Shown here: positions 1 to 11,156 of the stretch, piece after piece
Numbering within the stretch: the first letter of the stretch is position 1
How the letters are laid out: each line of letters begins with the position of its first letter
Source: Sarcocystis neurona
Lineage: Eukaryota; Apicomplexa; Conoidasida; Eucoccidiorida; Sarcocystidae
Assembly: GCA_000727475.1 (NCBI GenBank)
Contig: KL647302.1
Span: forward strand, 1,559,234 to 1,623,233
DNA: 64,000 nt
Direction: 5' to 3'
Made by a program: the position numbers and the translations under genes
Notes under the pieces: model-generated
The model's input: only the letters and a program-made list of their open reading frames with translations
Databases searched by the model: none
Told to the model about the DNA's origin: nothing

Positions 1-1391
1 CAGATACTTACTTGTACACCTACCTGCGTCTCTTTTGATTCTACATATGAAGAGCTGCCTGCCTATATATATATATGAACGCATGCAGCAGAGAGTGTCT
101 GCGCAGATTCCGAGGCTTCGCCTTTTCGTTGCCTGCTGCTGCGTCGTACGCGTCGGGTGCGGCGTCGAAGAGTGAGCCGGTCTTTGTTCTGCTGCTGCTG
201 CTGCTAATGTCTGCTGTGCTGTGACTGCTCCCGCCTTTCTTGCAGCCTGGTGCTGCGCTCCTGCAGACTGGCGTCGCTCCTGGTGGTTGCTCGCTGTCAC
301 GCGAAAAGCTGCTCGGTCCTGCTGCTGTGGTATGAGAACGCGGGGATGGAAGCCAGTGCCAACATCGCCGCTGCTGCCTCACCCTTCCCTTCGAACGCGG
401 CAGACGCGTTGCTGTGGGTGCTGTTGGTGGTGGGCTTCATTGTCTCTGGTGCTGCAAAGCTGCTGCTGAAAAGTGTGTCTTGTTTGTAGGGGTCACGTCT
501 GGCTGCGATTGCTGCTGCTCTTCGTTTGGCCCTGTACGCGCCAGCAGCGACTGCCGCTGTTGTTGCTGCGCTTCGCTTTCTTTTTCGTCGGCAGTTCACG
601 TGCCTCTCAAGTGGATACTACCGTTTGCAGCGAGTGCTAGTGTAGTGGCTCTGCTTTGTTTTTTTCGTGGCCCTGTGGCCCAACAAATCCTGCAGCAGCT
701 GCTGCTCCAGTGTTCCTTTTCGTTTTCCTGGGCCCCCGGCGGCAGAATTGCTGCCGCTTGTGACGCGCCATCCGCGAGCCACAAATGGTGCTCGCTGTGT
801 TATGAGGGAGTAGGTTTGGGCGATAAGTTCTCTTCGAAAAAAAACAGCGCGACAAGAGTTGTGAGTCCCTGTGTGCTGCGGCTGCTGCTGCATCTCTCCT
901 TCCTGTTGTTGTAGGGAGCCGTTCGAGACTGCTGCTTCTGGTATTGGTGCCACAGCTGCTGCGTCCTTTTAAATTTTCCTTCTGTGTGTCCTCCCCCCCG
1001 TGTTCTTCTCATCCTCCCGTGTCCTTCCCCTCCCCCGTCTGTCTCTCCTTTTTATTTCCCCATTGTGGTGTGGTGTGTGCGTCGCCGCCATCTGCATGCC
1101 CTTTCGGGGGACTGTTGCTCCTCCGACTGTTCATCATCGTCCTTCTCGTCCTTATTCTCGTCCTGCGGCTGCTGCTGCGGTGGTTCTCGTGCTGCTGTTG
1201 CTCCTTCTCTCTGGTGCTGCGTCGCCTGCTACCGCTGCTGCCGCCTGCTCCTCCGGCTGCCGGTACTTCACCTTCTCTGACGGCTGCTGCTGCTGTTCCG
1301 CCGGTCGGGGTCGACCGAGGGGGTGGTGCGCTGCTGCTGCTGCTGCAGTAGAGTAGTGCAGCGGCAAGAGAAACTCGAAGGGACCGTGGCT
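1..1391. other. upstream non-coding, CTG/TGC-rich
   Basis: This stretch is rich in CTG/TGC triplets and short C+T tracts (for example 990-1060 and 1140-1280). Every reading frame gives Cys/Leu/Ser-rich translations of the triplet tract, and no conserved domain is visible. I treat it as 5' flank or untranslated region of the phosphatase gene that follows. No TATA-like or other promoter element can be assigned with confidence. Confidence 0.5.
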
Positions 1392-4234
1392 ATGAATGAG
1401 ATACTCCCCTTCCTGTACTTGGGGGGGCTGAGCGACGTGGAGAACGCAGCAGCAGTGGAAGGCGCGGGTATCGCAGCAATAGTTTGCTGTTGCACACTGC
1501 AGGAGTTTCCCCGCAGTCTTGAGCAGCGCAGCAAGTACGACTATTTCCGAATTGATGTAGAGGATACCAGCCGAGAGCCCCTGCACCTTTTTTTCAAGGA
1601 TGCCACCGCCTTCATACAGCAACACATTAACAAGAGAAAAGCCGTCCTCGTCCACTGCAAGTAAGAATCCTTCACGACAGCTTCTCCCCAGATATAGCTG
1701 TCTCCCCCCGTATCTCGTCTACGTACATCTGTGCGTGCAGATACGCACCTCCCTACATATGTGTGTGGGAATTTCATCTCTTCTCTCTTTTTTCTTCTCT
1801 TTCTCTATCACACTTTGTCTTTACATACGCGTTTATGTCTTGGTGCCGGTACGTATACCTGCGTATGTACACCTAAAGGTTTGTAGGGCTGTGTGTGCGT
1901 GCATGCCTTTCCACGTAGCCAGAGATTACTCGTGCGTATGTCTACGCGTGTGTGGCTAGGTGAGGCCTTTCTTGAGGGAGTCGGGGGACGGTGAGAGACG
2001 AAGTTTTCTGTGCCGCCAGCCTGCTGCTGGAAGCAAAGAAAACAACTTGCGGTTGGTCTCTGCGGCGTGCATCTGCTTGTGAGTCTGTTTGTGCCGCTTC
2101 TTGTTCCCGTCTGCTGTGATGCTTGCTGGACAGGGCTGGCGTCTCCCGCTCGGCTTCGGTGGTTCTTTCATATTTGATCAACTGCAGGGTAAGTTTCTCG
2201 CTGGTGCGCTGTCGCGAGTCTGTTTTGGCTACTTCCTAGCATATGGCCGCGCATGTTGTGAGGAAGATGTAGAGCACAGACATCGTCAAGTTCTCTCGCA
2301 ATATAAATGCCGGTGTGCGTCAGTGGGTGTGTAGACACGTGTCTCTCTCTGCTGCTGAGACTGACGGGTGTCTGCTCTCGTGTGTTTGTTGGCGGAGGGC
2401 TGCTCACAGACAGCGAAGGAGGCGCAGGGGTAAAGACGCTCTGCAGCGGTCTGTCTCTGTGTGCGTGGTGGTTCTAGCAGGTGCCGCGAGAAACATCGTT
2501 CTGAGGAGTATTTCTGCAGACGAAGACGCGTTGACTTTTTGAAAATCTGCGTGCTGCACATCTTTATTTCTTAGACTCAACATGCCCGCCTCTGCCACCG
2601 AGGCAGCGTTTTAAGCGAGGGTTCAGCGACGACGCGTGCGTCGGCTGCCGGAGGAAGCTGCCACTTGCTTCTCCTCCCTCTGCCCTCTTTATATGCTGTT
2701 TGTGTACGACGTGCTCGTAGACATTCTTCTCAGCAGTGTGACGCTCGTGCACCACGTCTGTAGGTGCGTACATCTCTATGTATACGTGTGTGTATACATG
2801 CGGTGCGGTTACTATAAATATATATATATATATATACATGTGTGTATCGACTACTATATATGTATATATATATATGTATCTATGTGCGTACATACGTATA
2901 TAGGGAGTGCGACAAGTGTATTTGTACATGTATACACATAGATTACACGTACGTAGAAAAGTGCGACTGTAGACCAAGCGGACATAACTAGTCACGCTTC
3001 TGCACGCTGGCGAATCGATTTGCATGTGTAAGCGTCCTTGCAGTGTCCAAGGTGTCCTGGTGTGTGCCGCGGGTAGGGGTAGAGCCGTAGACGGGAAGCA
3101 AATCGTTTGTGCACAAAACGAGCAGCAGCAGGAAGGCGCTGCCGTCAGTATTACAGGGGTTACTGTATAGATGCTGGCCTCCGGCAGGCACGCCTCTCTC
3201 TTCACCGCGTATGGCCCCAGGATGTCGTACTGATGTGCTGCTGAGGCTTCAAGTTGGTGTGCCTGCTGTTCGTTTTGAAGAGTTTCTGGTCCACTCTGTG
3301 TGTCTACGTGGTACTTGGCTACGCGGGTGTGATATGCGTAGGTGATGGTATATATGCTTGTGTGTAGGGCTACGCGTGTAATATACTTACGAGCTGGTGT
3401 AGGAGCTTCACGTGCCCCTCTCTCTATAGGTGTGTCTGTGTAAATACATCAGGATATAGACACGAACTTGTGTATATGTATACGTGTACATATTTACGTA
3501 TGTTTATACGTAGTTGAATGCGTATATGTGTAAATGCTGATGCACCTGTACGTTCGAACCTCTCCCTCCATATATGTGTGTGTGTGTGTGTCTGCGTGCG
3601 TGTGTCTGTTTGTGTATATACCTCAACACGCAGGCGCGTATTAGTGTATATATATAATATATATCTACATATCACTTAGCCGAGGGTGACAGTTGCCAGC
3701 GTGCGGTAGCGAAGGAGACACCGCGATGAGACTGTTGCTAGCGGGACTGCTAGCACCAAGGGGGGCACTACTCCTGGTATTTTGTTCCTGTCCCCCTCTC
3801 TCCCTGTACCCTGTTCTGTGTTACTCCCTGTTTTCCTTTTATTCTCTCTCTCTCTCTCCCTCTACGCATAAGTATATGCATATGTACATACATCTGTAGG
3901 GTGTGTGACTTTCCTTGTGACCGCTGGATGAAGAGGAGACAAAGTTTCAAAGGCGCGCCTTGGGAAAATATGTGCCTCTGTGTGTGCCTGTGTGTGTGTG
4001 TGTGGGTGTGCCTTTATGCTGTGGTTGCCACTGCTGCAGTTCCCGTTGCAAGAAGCATTCTTTCACGTGCTGACCCGACGCAGCTGCATCTGTCCCAATA
4101 TAGGGTTTATGGAGCAGCTCTGCGCTTATGAAAAAGACGTGCTTGGCGGTTGCTCCGTCTGCATGTATAAGTACACGGACTGGTATACTGCCGATCTTTC
4201 GTACAGACCTGCTATCCCCGACTTGGACCCGTAA
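1392..4234 (+). CDS. dual-specificity protein phosphatase, three exons
   Basis: The product is a small cysteine phosphatase predicted to remove phosphate from Tyr and Ser/Thr residues. Exons: 1392-1660, 2134-2188 and 4040-4234. All introns are GT-AG, the phases join, and the sum is 519 nt, giving 172 residues, the size of a bare catalytic domain. The N-terminus reads ILPFLYLGGLSDVENA, the usual DSP opening. D58 in RIDVEDTS is the likely general acid. The P-loop HCKAGVSRS (88-96) supplies the catalytic Cys89 and Arg95. The C-terminal part has CPNIGFMEQL, matching the family's PN-x-x-F-x-x-QL motif. Intron 1 splits the P-loop codon K90. The ATG at 1392 is chosen because the homology begins there; the in-frame stretch upstream is a CTG run. 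There is no extra domain to suggest a substrate. The family call is firm; the cellular role is unknown. Confidence 0.9.
2189..4039 (+). repeat. phosphatase intron 2 with TA/TG microsatellites
   Basis: This 1.85 kb intron begins GTAAGT and ends CTGCTGCAG. It contains alternating purine-pyrimidine runs: TATA/TG stretches at about 2815-2945, a GT run near 3578-3592, and TA-rich blocks near 3640-3665. A CT-rich block at about 3785-3865 follows. Translations of this part (Tyr/Ile/Val/Cys-rich) are artefacts of the repeats. Confidence 0.7.
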
Positions 4235-5600
4235 TAGAAACAGCAACCGCAGCAGCAGTTTTAAGCGGTCGTTCACACCGACGAAGTATTGTGGAAGGGG
4301 TGGAAAGCACAACGTGTTGTTGGCAATGGTTCAAGTAAAGACATCGAGGAATCTGCTCGTTAAACAATTACTGAAACACGAGACACTGTTTTGAAGAAGG
4401 TGCTGTGTCGCCATTGTAAAAAAAGGTCCACCCACCGCAGTTCTGTGGGGAGAAAATTTCAGACTGCACGGACATCGCGGAGATGATGAGAAAATACGCC
4501 TGCACATAAAGCAGCAAAGGAATAGATGTGGACCTGCAGAAGATGTAGCGCGCCAAACACACACACACACACACACACACAACACATTACAACCAAAAAG
4601 AAAATACCTCTCTGCGTCAATGCAACAGCACTTAAAAGCCGCGGATTTCAGCTGTTGGAGACACGGTCCCATTTTTACAAAGAGGAAAATGCATTGCAGC
4701 CGCCGCTTCTTTGTGAGACAATGTGATTTGCACACAAAAGCTCCAGTAGATGAGGACCATCAGGTCTGTCGCACCGATGCGTTGACCGGGAATAATGAAA
4801 GGAAAGTGGAACAGGGAAGAACTTTTGTGTGCTTTCAGAAAAACAAGGAGCGTGGTTGTGGACGCATTTCGCAAACAAGTGCAACCCGTTTATTCCGCCG
4901 GTGCGTCCTTCTTTTTCGTATCACCTGCCTTTCCTTCTTTTTCCTCGTGTCACACAACAGGACGACCGGAGTTGCAGATCCACAAATGCCACAGTTGACG
5001 AGGATCACTTTTTCCCGTCCGTCAATAAATCATGTCTATTTATAGATAAGAGCCTGGGTACGCTTGAAGGTTTGATTTCCCACTCTAAGTCTGTACTGTG
5101 TAAGTGGGTGTGGGTAGGCATATGCTTATTTCCATACACAGATATTTACGGAGAGAAAGAGAGACTCCTTGAGAGCAAGACCATTAGTGGACGCAAGGCA
5201 AAAGAGATTCCCCTCAAAGGGAAGCTTCTTCACGTTAGTGTGCAAGTAGATGATTGAAGTGCAGTAGTTGTAGGTGAGCTGTCTCAATGTTACGCAGGTA
5301 AACATCGAATACATTGTTCCTGAAATTCTACGCGTAGCAAGTACGTAGAAAGGAGAATAAAAGTAGAGTTGTTCCGGTGGCAGGGGTCAACTCGACTCAC
5401 GGCTGAAAAGAACCACATTAGCGGCCCGATGGGGAAGAAATAAACTTTAAATCATGCCGCCGTCAACCATGCCCCGTCTCACCCTGACTGAATTCGACAG
5501 CCTTCTGCCTCCTGTTTTCTACTTTCTTTTTCTGCTACGTGAATGAACTCTGCATACTTGACTGTGGATGAAGTAAGAATGGAGTGGTTTTCTGGTAAAC
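4235..5600. other. intergenic, no gene recognised
   Basis: This is the 3' flank of the phosphatase gene. An AC dinucleotide run lies at about 4557-4581. Reading frames are short and share no recognisable motif. I see nothing else that I can name. Confidence 0.4.
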
Positions 5601-5622
5601 CGATTGCAGCCAGCCTGCACAA

Positions 5623-6688
5623 GTGACGGAAGGGGTGAGCTCTCGCCACGCCGCTGTCTCTAGTGGTCGACAGTGGATACGCTTTTCGAGCAGTGGCAAC
5701 AACGGAACGGTACGAATGAATGGAAACTTTACGTTCTCGTGTCCATGCACAGATGATCTCCGCGATCAGCGAGTATACATACAGATCACGAGTGAGTTTG
5801 TGAAAACCGGCAAACAGTGCAGCAGTGAAGTTCTTCGTTGCAATCCGTCAAGGACGTCAGTCCGCCACGCACAAGTCTGCAGTGTGATTACACAACGGCA
5901 GAACTTCCATCTTATGTGTACGTGTACGGATACATGCGTACACACGGTAGAAGCACGGGTGCTCCTCCAGAGGAGGCCGATGGAGGATGCTACACACTCG
6001 ATGAAGAAGAAAGTAGATATGGTAGCAAACTACAGGCTAGCGGTTCACGAGCTGGCCCCAGGGCGTGTGGCCGGCCAAAGCGAGATGCACCTGAGTCCAA
6101 CACAAGAATCCCCACCTGCCTGCTTACGCTGCTGCGCTTACTTATGCTGCACAAAGGGTAGCGCGTGTTCTACTACAAAGACTTTACCGAGCGTGTTCAC
6201 TTCGGGAAACCTGCTTTTATTGGGTATTTTCTTTGCACGGATGTTCGGCACTGCCACACTGGTAGTGGTCGACACAATAGTAGTCGCATCAGTTCCTCCT
6301 TGGCGAGCCAAGAAAATCATCTCCTGAGGACGGCGATGTGTACAAATGTGAAAACCTGATCTGAAGGACGGTAGTCATGAGTGCAATACCATATCGACCT
6401 GAGAAATTGACGGTTTATCAGAATGCGGCACGCAAAGGACGTTGCCATTACTGGTGGACAGTTACTACTGAGCAAGGACACATTTTTCTCTACATGAATA
6501 CGGCATGTAACTTCGGAGTGCCGGACGCCGCTGTAATTCAAAAAGAGCTTGTATTGATGCTTATAGCTTACCATGAGCCGGTGGAGCAGCTGACGGCCGC
6601 GGGAGGGTTACCGCACTATCGTTCCCCATCGAGTATGTGTGTGTGTGTGTGTGTGTGTACACTTGTACACACCACTCCAGAGACATGA
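5623..6688 (+). CDS. possible exons of an unrecognised gene
   Basis: Several + strand frames here have compositions unlike the surrounding repeats. One runs 5838-6161 and carries an acidic/Gly segment (EEADGGCYTLDEEESRYG). Another begins at an ATG at 6377 and reads MSAIPYRPEKLTVYQNAARK, staying open into a TG run near 6636. The 5623-6327 frame overlaps them in another phase, so the three cannot all be coding. I recognise no domain and cannot join exons by splice phase. This could equally be decayed sequence or a relic of a mobile element. Transcript reads would decide. Confidence 0.2.
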
Positions 6689-6699
6689 CAGCGAAGAAG

Positions 6700-8100
6700 T
6701 GTGCTAGTGCACCCGGCTGTGCGACTTCCTGGACGACGTTTTTCTCCAGCACCTGCCAGGCTGCGCACGGTCACGGTGAAGCGGCATGTGCACACCAAGC
6801 CTCTGTTTACGCTTTACCTGCTGGTGTCCCTTTCTGGATGACTCCAAACATACTCCTGCCTTGGTAAGAACTTTTTCCCCCTCTTCGTGCACCTCTGCAC
6901 TGCGTCCTACGTGGATTGTGGAAGTACAAAGACACACGGGTGACGAGTACGGAAGTACACTTATCTAGGCGTTCGCCCGTAGACACGCCCACACAGGTGG
7001 GCATGCCGGGGCGCGAAGAACCGTACGTTCCTAAAGGCCCTACACAAAACTGCTACCGTACAACCAAAGTAGGGTGAGAACAACTCCAGGTGTTAACGCG
7101 TTAGTGCGGGTGCGTCTTCGCATGTCACACAGTCAGTTCACAGGGGCAGGTCTCCACAATGAGCACAAAGACAGGCGCAAGAGAAAGCGAAATGTCCTAC
7201 GCGGAGCGTCCTCACGCACAGACACCTGTATTTGCACACGTTGTTGCCGCTGTCTGCAACGGAGCGGTGCTTGGCCATATGGCACGAACGACGAGACCTG
7301 TGTCAAATGGCGTCTAAGTCTCTGCACTGTAAACATTCTTCCGAATTTCAGTTCCTAACGGAGACGGTCCGTTTCACATGGAATCCAGATACCAATTTGT
7401 GTCACACGCTAGTGGAGTAGTAGTGTTCCACTCAACACAAGGCACTGCGGCGCCGCCCCGGCCGCTGTGCAACGTGCTAGGAAGTAGCTGCCCGTCTTGT
7501 TCCTCTCACGTTTTGTTCCCCGTTGCCGCGAAAGCGGTGACATCTGTTACCACATTTGTTGTGTATTGAGGAAAAGGCTGTACTCGACTGTGTCACGCTT
7601 TTTGGCATCCCGTAGATCGAAAGTATGGCGGGGTTATAACTGCGTCTGTTAGACGCTTGACACCTGACACACTTGACACCGGTAGTATTGCTTGACTTCT
7701 ATAATAATTCCAAATACTGGTGATCGAATGGGTGGAAAGCTGTTGTTCTGCTGGAGACGTGTAACCTTTTTATCGCCCCCGGTAGTGACACCCAGGTGCA
7801 CACTGGAAGCAGCTTGACAGATTATCCCCACTCCCGACCTTTGTACAAAGACACAGCAGGGCTGCATACATATACTCTCGAACTGCTATCCGCTCACAGC
7901 CTTTACTCCCTTCTCACCAGCACCTGTATCCCTTACCATATGTAAACCTGGATATAATGTATATCTGCGTCCAGACAAATACTCTAGGAGGCACGTGGAC
8001 AGAGATACCTCTTTGTATCCACCTACGTTTTCGGTATGCTATTTGGTCCGCACGCATCTGTTCAGACAATAACTCGGCATCTCCGTGTTGCCCTTCATCA
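6700..8100. other. no gene recognised
   Basis: The base composition is mixed with no triplet tracts and few long frames. The frames at 6786-7004 and 7074-7420 have no recognisable domain or plausible splice structure. I see no repeats of note beyond short TG runs at its start. Confidence 0.35.
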
Positions 8101-8121
8101 CGCTAACCCTTCCAAAAGACT

Positions 8122-8484
8122 ATGCGTGACACTCGGGGTGACCCAACTCGCTGCATAGGCAAGACCCCAAACAGGGCGGAGCCTGTTGGGTACAAAACAG
8201 CGTTGTGTACTTCCTTTTCAAAGGCTTATACCTCCGCAGGGCGATCAAGTATGCTACTGCTACTTCTGTCACTGCTGGTGCACGGGGACGACGGTGCTTG
8301 TGCCGCTCCTGCGAGTCTGCTCAGGTGCTCTTGTTCTCTGTCACATCGAAACACACACGTGCAGTGCGCGCAGAGGCAGCTGCACTGCCACAAACTACAG
8401 CAAGGAGCAGTAGCACCACCAACGGCAGAATATCGGACAGCAAAGCCCCTGGCAGCAACGACAGTTGCAGGTCTGCGCCAGTAG
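8122..8484 (+). CDS. weak candidate: short frame with signal-like segment
   Basis: An ATG at 8251 opens with MLLLLLSLLVHGDDGACAAP, which looks like a secretory signal followed by a small-residue cleavage region. The frame ends at 8484 without any recognised domain. A possible splice acceptor (CCTCCGCAG, ending 8239) lies just upstream. If real, it would be a first or second exon of a secreted protein. Because CTG/CTA triplets alone can make Leu runs, confidence is low. Confidence 0.15.
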   Translation: MRDTRGDPTRCIGKTPNRAEPVGYKTALCTSFSKAYTSAGRSSMLLLLLSLLVHGDDGACAAPASLLRCSCSLSHRNTHVQCAQRQLHCHKLQQGAVAPPTAEYRTAKPLAATTVAGLRQ

Positions 8485-9330
8485 CGCGAGCTGCGCTATG
8501 ACAGGGGCTGTAGCATCCTCTGGTGGCGTCGGTTTGCCCTTAGTCGTCCAAGTAGGAAGAGAGAAGTGAGGTATAAACGTCGTCAGTAGCAACAGGGGCA
8601 ACGGTAGCTGCTGCAGCAGCTGCAGTTACCGAATCATCCGATCATTTATGAAGCTCCCTGTTTCACTGTCGCCGTGTCACGCATGGACGTGCGTGTCCCC
8701 GCGCGCTCTTGGTGGGCTGCGGCGGCAAACAGAAATACAGCAGCAGCGGCAACAGCAGCCAGTAGAAAGCAGCAGTCCAAACTCAGCGGTGGAGTAGCCA
8801 CGGCCACCACAGCTAGAGAGAGGCCTGGACGCGCAGGTAGGCAGGAGACCACCAGCAACGCAGCAGTGCACAGCAGCACGCAGACCCGCACTGCGATGCA
8901 GACACGAGTGGCAACAGCAGGATTGCCGCAGCACGCCCCCAGACAAAAATTCACGCGAGAACAGGCAGCCTGGCGCATCTACGGATGAGAAGCTGCTACC
9001 GCAGCGACACGCACTTTACCATCCCTTCCGTCACAGCAGGCTTGGCAGTATGCGGACGCTTCAGCACCGGCATTGCCGCATGCGCGCAGTCGCCGGCTTC
9101 GCGCCAGGGCCGAGTACAACGAGAGCAGCAGCAGCAACTGCAATGGCTACTATACAGCAAGTGGAGCACGACCAGCAGCCCCAGCCGTTCGTCAAAGAGC
9201 AACACCACAGCAGCAATACCAGCAGCACAGCCCCTGCCTGGGGTGCAGCAGAAGACCGCTACAGGAGTAGGCCGCATTAAGGTCAGCCACAACTGCAGCG
9301 CTGCAACATGACAGCGGCACACGACCCACT
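8390..9330 (+). repeat. CAG-rich tract of uncertain coding status
   Basis: CAG, GCA and AGC triplets recur on the + strand for about 900 bp. Elsewhere in the window the strand that carries CAG is the coding strand when it falls inside a conserved gene, with Ala, Gln or Ser runs. Here the + frames at 8674-8988 and 8985-9311 are Ala/Ser/Gln-rich and end without a domain, while the - frames give Leu/Ala/Cys-rich, membrane-like translations that are the expected mirror of CAG. I therefore do not call a gene on either strand. Confidence 0.4.
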
Positions 9331-9898
9331 GGCAAGAGGGAGCAGCAGCAGATGCGGCAGCAGTGGCTGCAGCGGAGCAGGTTTTTCGGGGCTTGTATGT
9401 ATACATTGCTGTAGTCGTAGTACGTAGTGGGTATCGGGTTGGTGCTACCGTGTATTCTATGCTGGGGCTCTGTCCCGTTCGGTTGCCTCCCCTCACCTGG
9501 TGGTTGCATGTCCTGCTTCCTTCTGCGTAAAAGCGATATCTGTGCGTATTCACCGTTCTGTTTTCCTCCGTTGTGTCTCTTATTTCTTCCTCTCTCCCCC
9601 TGTGTATTGGCTCTTCTTGCTTCCACGCGAGCCTCTTCTCCATAGAAGACTTGGCCGCTTCGCGACTTCCGGTTTCCGCCGCCTGTTCTAATGTATGCCC
9701 GACCGCCAGCGCGGCCGATGCGTACACAACCGCAGCACCGGGAGGGAACTGCGGGCCACACTTGGTGCTGGCCATTTCTGTCTGTCACCTTCTGAGCCAC
9801 AGCATTCTCCAGACTCCCGCGTCCTGAGTGGCGGTGGTTTTCTTTCCCCTTCACCTCCTCTTTTCTTCCCTCCACACCATTCTTGTCCCACTCGCGAG

Positions 9899-10102
9899 CT
9901 GCTCGAGCGGCTCGGCGCGTCCTCTCCTCGTTCATCCCAGGACCACGCGGGTGTTTTTACGGCTCTCTTGGGATTTGCGCTCCCGTCGTCCATCGCCGCC
10001 GCTACCTCGGTGAAGGGAGCCCGGCAGTCCTTCAGCCTCGCGGCAGCGGCAGCGGCAAGCCAAGTCTACACCGCGGTACAGAGGCAACAGCAGCAGCAGC
10101 AG
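9899..10102 (+). CDS. candidate internal exon with Ala and Gln runs
   Basis: A pyrimidine-rich run and AG at 9897-9898 precede a 68-codon frame ending in CAG before GTGTGG. It begins and ends in phase 0. The translation starts LLERLGASSPRSSQDHAGVF, continues through a moderately hydrophobic stretch, and ends with a run of alanines, SQVYTAVQRQ and a Gln run. That pattern, ordinary sequence followed by an Ala and Gln run, matches the conserved genes of this window. The donor is weak and no neighbouring exons could be joined, so the gene it belongs to is unknown. Confidence 0.3.
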
Positions 10103-10653
10103 GTGTGGCCCGGGAGTCTCTTGAGGATATCGCTTGCCGGAGTTTGGTACTGTTTTCTTCTTTGCACTCCATATGCAGCGTCGCGACGTCGTACACGCAT
10201 GCGCACAGACTTGCGCCGCTCTTTTCTGCCCTGCACTTTTTCTATCGCGGCGTTTGCTGTGAGAGATTTCTTGTCGCCGGCTACGCGTCGCTGCCACGTA
10301 AGCAGACGTCGTTTATGTACGCATATCTACACGGAAGTGACAGTGAGCGAAGTGCGGTCCTATCTCTGCCGGTACAGGCGCACTCCGGTAAAACTCTGCC
10401 TGGTAGGCTCCGTTTGTTTACATGTCTAGGTGTGTACGTAGAAATGTCTACCACGTGTGTCCCATTGCCTGCTCCAACGGAAATATAAATACGTCTTCGT
10501 GTAAACAGCCGCGACAATTTACCTACGTGTCGGTGTGTCTGTATCTTCACTGTTTGCGGACGTAGAGGCGTGCAGTAGAAGCAGAGCGCGCAGGAAAGTA
10601 GTTGCTTTCTTCTTCTGCTGTGTCGACTTGCTGCCACATTTGGGCACATTCCC

Positions 10654-10675
10654 TCCCCTCCCCCCCCCCCCCCCT
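10654..10675 (+). repeat. poly-C tract
   Basis: An uninterrupted C run of about 17 bases sits in a C/T-rich context. It is prone to slippage and assembly error. Confidence 0.8.
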
Positions 10676-11156
10676 TCCTGTGGCTGTTTCCTCGCGTGTC
10701 TTGTGGAACTGGACAGTAGCAGCAGAAAGCAGCACGAGGACGGCGGGTCAGAGACCCGGTACAGAACAGCAGCGTCGCTGCTCCGTGTGTACTTCTCAGC
10801 AGCCGGCAGGTGACGTGGGCGCTGCAGGCGACGACGGCCTTGCCGTGCGATGAGGAGGAGCCCAGCGTAGTAGCATTCGTCTACTTGCGTCGGCTGCAAT
10901 CGTAACCGGCGTATATGAAGTATGTGTCGTCGGCGTATGTAAAATATGTGCCGTGTTGTCGCTGCTGCTTCATAGCACGAGTTCGTCTGCCTGTCAGCTT
11001 CTTTTTAGTGTCCGTCCCAAGCGGAGAAGCGTTGACGTGTTTCTGCTGTGATCTGCGTCTGCTGCTGCTGCTGCCACCAGAGCCGTCAGACGTAGAAGCA
11101 ACAACCAGGTGGAGAGAGAGAGAGAAGCAGCAGCAAGGCGTGTGCGCAGACTGAGA

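Noticed and set aside
3540..3570. GTTCGAACC string suggesting a tRNA T-arm
   Set aside because: No matching acceptor, D or anticodon stems around it.
8646..9775. Hydrophobic - strand frames resembling a multi-pass membrane protein
   Set aside because: They are antisense to CAG tracts; CTG, TGC and GCT on the opposite strand automatically give Leu, Cys and Ala.
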